Positions 58,518-64,000 of a DNA stretch of 64,000 nucleotides are shown in pieces. Source of the stretch: CAVQAH01 sp963784195 (GTDB lineage Bacteria > Acidobacteriota > Vicinamibacteria > Vicinamibacterales > 2-12-FULL-66-21); assembly GCA_963784195.1 (NCBI GenBank), contig CAWARA010000024.1:4512-68511 (forward strand). Direction: 5' to 3'. The notes under the pieces were generated by a model. The model was not told the origin of the DNA, searched no databases, and saw nothing but the letters and a program-made list of their open reading frames with translations. The translations under genes were made by a program, and so were the position numbers. Within the stretch, counting starts at the first letter, position 1. Each line of letters opens with the position of its first letter.

Positions 58518-59356
58518 GCCGGCCCGTTGTGTCTCTCGAGTCTCGTCTTCAGTGCCCGGATCAGGTTCTCCGGCGTTCCGATGTCGATGAATCTCTCGTT
58601 GGGAAACCTCACGCCGTGAACCCGCAGGCCACTCTCGATCGCTGCGCGGATGACCGCGCCCACCGGCAGATCCCCTTGTGGATCGATGCCGCGAAATGCG
58701 AGCGCGTCCCGCGCATGAGTCGCGCGTGCTCGCTCGACGTGGTCGTGCATGAAGCGGCTGAACCCGGGCGACCACACGGCGCAGATCCACGTGAAGCGCA
58801 GATCGGAGGACGGTGGCTTCAGATCGATCGAACGAATCCTCCCGTCGTCGTCGATGCCGAGCATGTCCAGCTGCGTGACGTCATCGCCGGGAAAGCAACC
58901 GAGCACGATGTCCGCATCCGTGCGCCGCATGTGCTCGAGCAAACGATCGAACACGTCGTCGGGGCCGAACAGGATGTCGGGAAAACCGAAAGCCACGGTC
59001 TGATTGGCGACGAAGGGGTACGCCCTGTCGAGCGTATCGGGGGGGCCGATCGAACCATCGATGACGACGTAGGCAATATGCAGCCCGACGTTCCGGCCGT
59101 CACCGTAATAGGCGGGGATGTCCCACTTGCCGTCGCGCAGGATCACGTAGGCCCGGGCGACGCCTGCCCGCCGGAATTTGTCGAGCAGGTGGGTACTGGC
59201 CAGCTCGGGACGAAGATCGCCCTGGGCATCGGCGCGGAACCCGACGGGGTAGAGCTCCTTGCTGCAGGGAAGCGGCGCGATGCGCTTCCCGCGGCCGGCG
59301 GCCGGTATCAGTCCAACGATGTCTGTCACGGTCGAAGTCGGCGGATGATAACTCAC
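58514..59356 (-). CDS. NDP-sugar nucleotidyltransferase-like protein
   Basis: The 280-residue protein carries the nucleotidyltransferase signature LIPAAGRGKRIAPLPCSKELYPVG, then AYVILRDGKWDIPAYYGDG, TVAFGFPDILFGPDDVF (the usual D/G pair of the product loop), and GRIRSIDLKPP. The end (GFPNERFIDIGTPENLIRAL) is typical of glucose-1-phosphate thymidylyl/UTP transferases. It transfers a nucleotide to a sugar phosphate; the exact sugar is unknown. The start is GTG 59356, though GTG 59329 just before TDIVGLIPAAG is equally possible. It is coupled to the 2H phosphoesterase and lies 21 bases downstream of the phosphotransferase. Confidence 0.9.
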   Translation of the reverse strand: MSYHPPTSTVTDIVGLIPAAGRGKRIAPLPCSKELYPVGFRADAQGDLRPELASTHLLDKFRRAGVARAYVILRDGKWDIPAYYGDGRNVGLHIAYVVIDGSIGPPDTLDRAYPFVANQTVAFGFPDILFGPDDVFDRLLEHMRRTDADIVLGCFPGDDVTQLDMLGIDDDGRIRSIDLKPPSSDLRFTWICAVWSPGFSRFMHDHVERARATHARDALAFRGIDPQGDLPVGAVIRAAIESGLRVHGVRFPNERFIDIGTPENLIRALKTRLERHNGPA

Positions 59357-59377
59357 GCGCCGGCAATTTGATCGAGT

Positions 59378-60284
59378 TCACGGCACGGAGTCGTTCAGCG
59401 CAGCGTCGATCGTCGCTCGAGCCAGCGCGCGCAATCCGCCATCGTCCCCCGAATGCGCCAGGAAGGCGAGGCCAAGCGTCGAGGGCCCACCCGCGTGCGC
59501 GCATCCACTGGTCCTCGTTGACCGGGCTGCGTTGGTCGCGAACGAATGCACGAAACGCCGGACGAGCCGACGGCGGCAGCAACATCCACGCGATTGAGAG
59601 ATCGACGGCAGGATCGCCTGCCGCCAGATCGCCGAAATCAATCACAGCCGAGAGCCGGCCGTCGATGACGAGCAGGTTGCCTGGGTGAAGGTCGCCGTGA
59701 ATCCAGACCGGCGGTCCATGCCACGGCTGCGCGGACAGTGCACGTTGCCAGACATCGAGCGCTTCACCGCGATCGACGAGACCGTCCAGCTGTTGCAGGG
59801 TCTCCTCGAAAGTCGCCGCACGAGCAGCCAGGGGCACACCTCGCCAGGGATTCTGCGGAGCGTCTGCGGGCGCGGGTTGATGTAGCGCACGCAGGAACAT
59901 ACCCAGGGCGACAGCCGTCGCCTGCGGGTCATGCGGCGGCGTGAGCAACGCGGTCTGACCCTGAAACCAGGGTGTAACGGACCACGGCCACGGGAACAGG
60001 CCACTGGGGCGGCCGATTCGCAGCGGGACCGGAATCGGCAGCGGCAATCGTGCTGCCAGATTCGGAAGACACGTTTGCTCGTGCGCGATCAAGCCTGCAG
60101 ATGCCGCGCGACGGGGCAGTCGCACACACAGGTCGCCGCCCAGACGGAAGAGACAATTGTCCCAGCCTTCGCCGCTGTCGACGAGCGGCAAGTGCACGAG
60201 GTCGGGATGTTGTTCCTCGAGCAGCGCTCGAACCAGTGACGCATCGATCGCGATTTCAGCGGGGGGCTTTGAGTGGTGAGTCAC
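59378..60284 (-). CDS. Aminoglycoside phosphotransferase-family protein, one frameshift near 59490
   Basis: The kinase-fold protein of about 301 residues is of the APH/choline kinase type. It has DNCLFRLGGDLCVRLPRR (nucleotide loop), LPIPVPLRIGRPSGLFPWPWSV, the catalytic HGDLHPGNLLV (Brenner motif), and VIDFGDLAAGDPAVDLSIAWM (metal-binding DFG-like Asp). The last 38 residues (LGLAFLAHSGDDGGLRALARATIDAALNDSVP) are one base out of frame, from about 59490. The start is GTG 60282-60284. Chromosomal members often phosphorylate unknown small molecules and need not confer resistance. It is upstream of the nucleotidyltransferase, same strand. Confidence 0.88.
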
Positions 60285-60317
60285 TTGTGTTCGTCGGATA
60301 AGAGTGGACTGAGGACT

Positions 60318-60383
60318 AGGAGAGGGAGGCTACGGAGAACACGGAACAATCTTAAACTCAGAGACGCGGAGCAACGGAGGTAA
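60318..60383 (+). repeat. Left ACGGAGG-type repeat arm outside the IS element
   Basis: GGAGGCTACGGAG, CGGAACAATCTT, AACTCAGAGACGCGGAG and AACGGAGG follow each other here. The same order of units occurs inverted at 63934-64000, on the far side of the IS element, and related units make the outer arms of the repeat at 51.6-51.9 kb. The arm ends 17 bases before the IS end. Confidence 0.75.
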
Positions 60384-60400
60384 ACAGATCTGGCTGGGAA

Positions 60401-60425
60401 GTGTCAGGAATTTCGTGTGTGGGGC
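60401..60425. repeat. Left terminal inverted repeat of the IS256-family element
   Basis: The 25 bases starting GTGTCAGGAATTTCG are the exact reverse complement of 63845-63869. Confidence 0.9.
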
Positions 60426-60517
60426 GGGTTGACGTAGTCGGTTCTGTTCTTTCTTCTCCCTCAAACCAATCCTGCGTGTGGGCGCTGTGGGAAACCGCGC
60501 GCTGTGCGGTTTTCCAA

Positions 60518-60552
60518 GTCCCTGTGGGCGCGTTCTGTGCGTCCGCAGGGAC
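60518..60552. terminator. Hairpin just 5' of the group II intron
   Basis: GTCCCTG (60518-60524) pairs with CAGGGAC (60546-60552), and the interior extends the stem. A second hairpin (GGAAACCGC with GCGGTTTTCC, 60490-60515) lies next to it. Without the intron this would sit about 60-95 bases downstream of the transposase stop, as a transcription terminator. The intron begins two bases after the stem. Confidence 0.45.
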
Positions 60553-61042
60553 GGGTGTGCCGAGCATGTTTGACAGCTTGGAGGTGAAAGTCCTCTGCCC
60601 AAGATCTGGTGGGGATGAAGGGCTAGCGAGGCGCAAGGGCGGTACCCGCGAGGGGCCGTCTGAAAGAAGCGCGGAAGCAAAGCCGCGACCTGACGGACAG
60701 AAACCGAATATGAGGCATCTCTGGTCGGACGAGCAGGCCCGTATCTGCGAAGTCCCGTACCCATCAAGACCAGGGCTGTAGATTCGGCAGGTGTGCGGTG
60801 AAGGCGGTCAAGCTTACCTCGGGAGATCTGCATCGTGTCCGCGTGGACTGAGGAACCCGTGAGGGGCCCTGACCGCGGTGCAGAAGTCAGCAGACGGCAT
60901 AGTAGGTTCGTCGTCGGCAAGGCTAGTGAGGCACTCCAATGCCGAAAGGCGGAGCAACAGATAGGCCGACCCGAAACGGAACCGAAGGCCTGAACGGTCC
61001 CCGCGAGGGGATAAACGGAGTGGCGACTAGGACGCAGGACTC

Positions 61043-62419
61043 ATGACCGAACAGCGGCTGACCGAACAGCTCCAGCTGGTCTTCACGTCGGCGGATGAGG
61101 AAGACTCCTCGGCGACCGTGCGTGACGATGCCGAATCGGTGGTGGCGAAGCGCGAGCCCGAACGCCCGGCAATCATCGGCTCGTTGATGGAGGCAGTGTG
61201 TGAGCGAGACAACCTGAAGAAAGCGCTGCGTCGCGTCAAGGCAAACAAGGGGAGCCCGGGTGTCGACGGGATGACCGTCGAGCAACTCCCGGACTACCTG
61301 CGGGCGCACTGGCCACAGCATCGGGAGGAGTTGCTGCAAGGCACCTATACACCGTCGCCGGTCAGGCGTGTCGAGATTCCGAAGCCGGATGGTGGCGTGC
61401 GCAAACTGGGCGTGCCCACCGCTCTCGACCGCTTCGTCCAGCAAGCGGTGCTGCAGGTGCTGCAGCCTATCTTCGACCCGACGTTCTCCGACCACAGCTA
61501 TGGGTTTCGGCCGGGGCGGTCGGCACATCAGGCGGTAGCGGCCGCGCAGGAACACTTGGCGAGCGGCTATCGGTGGGTCGTGGACCTCGACCTCGAAAAA
61601 TTCTTCGACCGAGTGAATCATGACCTCTTGATGGGTCGGCTGGCTCAGCGCGTGACGGATACACGCGTGCTGAAGCTTGCCCGCGCGTTCTTGAATGCGG
61701 GGGTCATGGAGAACGGGCTGTTCAGTGCGACGGAGGAGGGCACCCCGCAAGGAGGGCCTCTGTCTCCACTCCTGTCGAACATCGTGCTGCACGCGCTTGA
61801 CTGCGAGCTTGAAGCTCGCGGGCACCGTTTCGTTCGGTACGCGGACGACTGCAACGTGTACGTCCGTTCCGCGCGAGCGGGGCATCGTGTGATGGCCAGC
61901 ATCACTGGCTTCATCACGACGCGGCTGAAACTCAAAGTCAACGCGACGAAAAGTGCGGTGGCGGCGGGACGAGAGCGGACGTTTCTGGGCTTCAGCTTTA
62001 CTCACGGCCAACGACCGAAGCGGCGTCTCGCCGACAAGACGTTGGTCCGGTTTCGAGCACGAGTCCGGGCGCTGACCCGACGCGTGCGCGGCGTGAGCCT
62101 GCGCCAAATGGTCAAGGAACTCGCTGCGTACGTGCTCGGGTGGCGGGCGTATTTCGGCTTCTGCCAAACGCCAACGATTCTCCGGCGTCTTGACAAATGG
62201 ATTCGCCGGCGGCTTCGGGCCGTCGTGTGGAAACAGTGGCAGCGACCCGGCACTCGTTTCCGACAGCTGCGGAAGCGAGGCGTCAACGCGAAGGATGCGA
62301 TTCTCACGGCCCGCAGCAACCGTGGACCGTGGCGCGTGTCCATCACGGCGGCGCTGTGCTGGGCACTGCCCGGCGTCTACTTCGACTCGCTCGGCTTGCC
62401 CTACCTCGAGCCGCAGTGA
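61043..62419 (+). CDS. ltrA: Group II intron reverse transcriptase/maturase
   Basis: This 458-residue protein is a reverse transcriptase with maturase domain that assists splicing and mobility of its intron. RT blocks are NKGSPGVDGMTVEQL, KPDGGVRKLGVPTALDR, SYGFRPGRSAHQAV, VVDLDLEKFFDRVNHD, EGTPQGGPLSPLLSNI, the catalytic YADD (residues 266-269) and FLGFSF. The maturase domain X is about 335-400 (VSLRQMVKELAAYVLGWRAYFGF). It ends without an H-N-H endonuclease domain, so it is En-minus. The frame is intact and the intron may still be mobile. The start is ATG 61043 after a GGACTC context, with no strong ribosome site. Confidence 0.95.
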   Translation: MTEQRLTEQLQLVFTSADEEDSSATVRDDAESVVAKREPERPAIIGSLMEAVCERDNLKKALRRVKANKGSPGVDGMTVEQLPDYLRAHWPQHREELLQGTYTPSPVRRVEIPKPDGGVRKLGVPTALDRFVQQAVLQVLQPIFDPTFSDHSYGFRPGRSAHQAVAAAQEHLASGYRWVVDLDLEKFFDRVNHDLLMGRLAQRVTDTRVLKLARAFLNAGVMENGLFSATEEGTPQGGPLSPLLSNIVLHALDCELEARGHRFVRYADDCNVYVRSARAGHRVMASITGFITTRLKLKVNATKSAVAAGRERTFLGFSFTHGQRPKRRLADKTLVRFRARVRALTRRVRGVSLRQMVKELAAYVLGWRAYFGFCQTPTILRRLDKWIRRRLRAVVWKQWQRPGTRFRQLRKRGVNAKDAILTARSNRGPWRVSITAALCWALPGVYFDSLGLPYLEPQ

Positions 62420-62434
62420 CGGCTCAACCGGCCG

Positions 62435-62470
62435 AACCGCCGTGGTACGGACCCGTATGCCCGGTGGTGT
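62435..62470 (+). ncRNA. Group II intron domain V
   Basis: ACCGCC pairs with GGTGGT (allowing G-U) and TACGG with the GTATG side around an ACCC tip, giving the short catalytic hairpin expected just 3' of the maturase gene. It is part of the ribozyme, 16 bases after the RT stop. Confidence 0.7.
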
Positions 62471-62566
62471 GGGAGGGGTGACATCGCGAGGTGTCCCCCT
62501 ATCCCGATCAGCGTCCATGCGCCGGGTGCGGCGTCGTAGTTGTCGGATGCCACGCGAGCGGCCATT

Positions 62567-63826
62567 CTACGCGGTCCGAACGGTAAACCGCTCCTGATAG
62601 AGCAGCGCAAATTGCGACATCGCTTCCCGCCAGGGCCGGACCGGCATCGTCCAGCGGCGGGTGATGTTGCGCAGCGCCAGCCACAGGAGTTTCGTCGCCG
62701 CCTCGTCCGTCGGAAAATGGCCGCGCGTTTTGATGATCTTGCGGAGTTGCGCGTGGACGCTCTCCAGCGCATTGGTGGTGTAGATCACCCGCCGGACCTC
62801 AGGAGGAAACGCGAAAAACGGAATGACGTGGGTCCAGGCTCGCCGCCAGGAGGCAACGACCGTCGGGAAGCGGGTGCCCCAGGGGCTCCGTTCAAACGTG
62901 TCGAGCGCCGCGCCGGCCGCGTCCGCGCTCGGTGCCGTGTAGATCGGCCGCAGCGCCGCGGCCAAGGCTTTCCGCTCTTTCCAGCTCGCGTAGTCGAGAC
63001 TGTGCCGCAGCAGATGGACGATGCACGTTTGCAGCGTCGTCGCGGGGAAGATCGCAGCCAGCGCCTCGCTCATCCCTTTGAGGCCGTCGGTGACGGCGAT
63101 GAGAATGTCCTGGCAGCCGCGCGTTTTGAGATCCGTGAACACTTTCATCCAGAACTTCGCGCCTTCGGTCTGCTCAATCCAGATCCCGAGAATGTCGCGG
63201 GTCCCGTCCGGTAATACGGCCAACGCAAGGTAGACGGCTTTGCTACGCACCGTCGCTTCGTCGCGAATCTTGACCCGCAGCGCATCGAAGAATACGACCG
63301 GATACATCGGCTCCAGCGGGCGGCTTTGCCAGGCGGTTACTTCCACGACGACCGCGTCGGTCACCGTGCTAATCAGCTCCGGTGACACCTCCACGGCGTA
63401 CATGTCTGCCAGAAAGCCTTGAATCTCACGGACCGTCATCCCGCGCGCGTAGAGCGCCAGGATCTTGTCGTCGAAGCCCGCAAAGCGCCGTTCGTGCTTC
63501 GCGACCAGGCGCGGCTCGAACGTCCCCTCGCGATCGCGCGGGACGTCGAGTGCCAGCGGCCCGTCGTCGGTGAGGACGGTCTTGCCGCCCGTCCCGTTGC
63601 GATGATTCGTCGTGGCGTCGGGCTTCGTGCCGCCCGGGGGATAGCCCAAGTGGTGGCTCAACTCGCCGCCCAGCGCGCGTTCGATGATGGCTTTCTTGAA
63701 GCGTCGGACCGCTGCCTCGAGCTCTTCGGCCGTGAGCGGCCCTTGGCGGACAAACTGATCGAGAATCTCGTCGGGAACCGGCGTCAGCGGGGCATCAGGC
63801 AGCAGGGTCTTGCGGCGTCGGGGCAT
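62567..63826 (-). CDS. IS256-family transposase
   Basis: The 419-residue protein is a mutator-type DDE transposase: Asp181 (YPVVFFDALRVKIRDE), Asp247 (ILIAVTDGLKGMSEAL) and Glu355 (VIYTTNALESVHAQLRK), with the C-x2-H motif CIVHLLRHSLDY between. The N-terminal region (DGPLALDVPRDREGTFEPRLV, RRFAGFDDKILALYARGMTVREIQGFL) is fully typical. Length and frame are intact. ATG 63826 follows GAGGAG, 19 bases inside the right terminal repeat. The element's left end is displaced by the intron. Confidence 0.96.
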   Translation of the reverse strand: MPRRRKTLLPDAPLTPVPDEILDQFVRQGPLTAEELEAAVRRFKKAIIERALGGELSHHLGYPPGGTKPDATTNHRNGTGGKTVLTDDGPLALDVPRDREGTFEPRLVAKHERRFAGFDDKILALYARGMTVREIQGFLADMYAVEVSPELISTVTDAVVVEVTAWQSRPLEPMYPVVFFDALRVKIRDEATVRSKAVYLALAVLPDGTRDILGIWIEQTEGAKFWMKVFTDLKTRGCQDILIAVTDGLKGMSEALAAIFPATTLQTCIVHLLRHSLDYASWKERKALAAALRPIYTAPSADAAGAALDTFERSPWGTRFPTVVASWRRAWTHVIPFFAFPPEVRRVIYTTNALESVHAQLRKIIKTRGHFPTDEAATKLLWLALRNITRRWTMPVRPWREAMSQFALLYQERFTVRTA

Positions 63827-63844
63827 GGTCGCTCCTCATGGTAT

Positions 63845-63869
63845 GCCCCACACACGAAATTCCTGACAC
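63845..63869. repeat. Right terminal inverted repeat of the IS256-family element
   Basis: These 25 bases are the reverse complement of 60401-60425 and lie just upstream of the transposase start. Confidence 0.9.
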
Positions 63870-63933
63870 CCTCTGGGGGTGCGGCCAGTCAGTCGTCAGC
63901 GCCGGCATCGGCCGGATGAGCCGTCAAATTCTT

Positions 63934-64000
63934 GGTTCCGTTGTTCTCCGTTTCTCCGCGCCTCTGAGTTGAAGCCTGTTCCGTTCCCTCCGTCCCCTCC
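63934..64000 (-). repeat. Right ACGGAGG-type repeat arm outside the IS element
   Basis: Read on the minus strand, this gives GGAGGGGACGGAGGGAACGG, then AACAGGCTTCAACTCAGAGG and CGCGGAGAAACGGAG. This is the same succession of units as 60318-60383 in inverted orientation. It runs to the window edge and may continue. Confidence 0.75.

Larger units (their letters stand above)
60555..62508 (+). mobile_element. Group II intron with reverse transcriptase/maturase
   Basis: The intron opens with GTGTG (60555-60559), the GUGYG 5' consensus. It contains typical domain I sequence (GGAGGTGAAAGTCCTC), encodes the reverse transcriptase at 61043-62419 in its domain IV position, and has a domain V hairpin at about 62435-62468 followed by a domain VI-like stem. 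The 3' end is placed at 62508 (CCCGAT) and is approximate. It is inserted antisense to the transposase. The 490 bases before the RT gene are ribozyme domains I-IV and not coding. Confidence 0.85.
60401..63869 (-). mobile_element. IS256-family insertion sequence interrupted by a group II intron
   Basis: Perfect 25-base terminal inverted repeats at 60401-60425 and 63845-63869 (outer sequence GTGTCAGGAATTTCGTG) bound the element. The transposase lies on the minus strand at its right side. Removing the intron (60555-62508) leaves about 1.52 kb, the usual size of an IS256-family element. No clear 8-9 base target duplication is visible at the two flanks (GGCTGGGAA versus CCTCTGGGG). Confidence 0.88.

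Noticed and set aside
61043..62419. Retron or diversity-generating retroelement reverse transcriptase
   Set aside because: The RT has group II intron maturase domain X, sits between intron 5' consensus and domain V, and no template/variable repeat or msr-msd is present.
60923..62518. 531-codon minus-strand open frame opposite the reverse transcriptase
   Set aside because: The plus strand encodes all RT blocks and YADD; the antisense frame has no recognisable feature.
60392..63878. Target-site duplication of the IS element
   Set aside because: The nine bases on each side (GGCTGGGAA and CCTCTGGGG) do not match as a direct repeat.

Overview
The window is about 64 kb of high-GC bacterial DNA. 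It looks acidobacterial, probably Vicinamibacteria-like; this is inferred from gene content and not from a marker gene. Supporting features are five ADOP-type orphan FtsX/MacB permeases, a winged-helix/transmembrane/PD40 regulator, Oar-type TonB-dependent receptor remnants and many secreted hydrolases. I see no rRNA, tRNA or CRISPR array. Genes are closely packed, often with ATGA overlaps, and most long opposite-strand ORFs are GC shadows of real genes.

Layout. (1) 1-3.6 kb: a broken ADOP permease and a membrane-anchored SGNH-like protein. (2) 3.7-7.4 kb: a plus-strand module of ferritin-like di-iron protein, NodU-type carbamoyltransferase, DUF5989 mini-membrane protein and SAM methyltransferase. 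(3) 7.4-15.3 kb: an ADOP permease, a DUF983 protein, a Rieske/FAD reductase and a fused MFS/spermidine synthase-like protein, interspersed with truncated second copies of the methyltransferase and the synthase-like gene. (4) 15.3-17.4 kb: a GNAT acetyltransferase and a frameshifted class V aminotransferase. (5) 17.8-23.3 kb: a six-gene Bat-type operon (TPR, VWA, MoxR, DUF58, BatD-like, VWA). (6) 23.3-33.6 kb: four paralogous secreted alpha/beta-hydrolase-like proteins with a lipoprotein and two TonB-receptor remnants. (7) 33.9-38.4 kb: a LytS/LytTR two-component pair and a DUF2975-XRE-PQQ propeller operon. (8) 38.5-47.9 kb: an LCMT-type methyltransferase, an AspT/YidE transporter, an ADOP permease, a VOC protein, and isocitrate lyase head-to-head with an ADOP fragment. 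(9) 48-60.3 kb: a small secreted protein, winged-helix proteins, an ankyrin protein, an ADOP permease, an M48 protease, and a 2H phosphoesterase/nucleotidyltransferase/phosphotransferase group. (10) 60.4-63.9 kb: an IS256-family element carrying a group II intron with its reverse transcriptase.

Two window-wide features matter for interpretation. About a dozen otherwise well-preserved genes are split by single-base frameshifts, nearly all of them +1 on the coding strand. This suggests assembly or consensus error more than decay, although genuine pseudogenes also occur. From 50.9 kb onward the intergenic spaces carry several long imperfect inverted repeats built from short periodic units, and one related pair of arms encloses the IS element.

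How the genes work together. The carbamoyltransferase module probably makes or modifies a carbamoylated, methylated metabolite. The Bat operon is a putative MoxR/VWA envelope chaperone system. The hydrolase array with receptor remnants looks like a decayed uptake-and-degradation locus for an unknown substrate.
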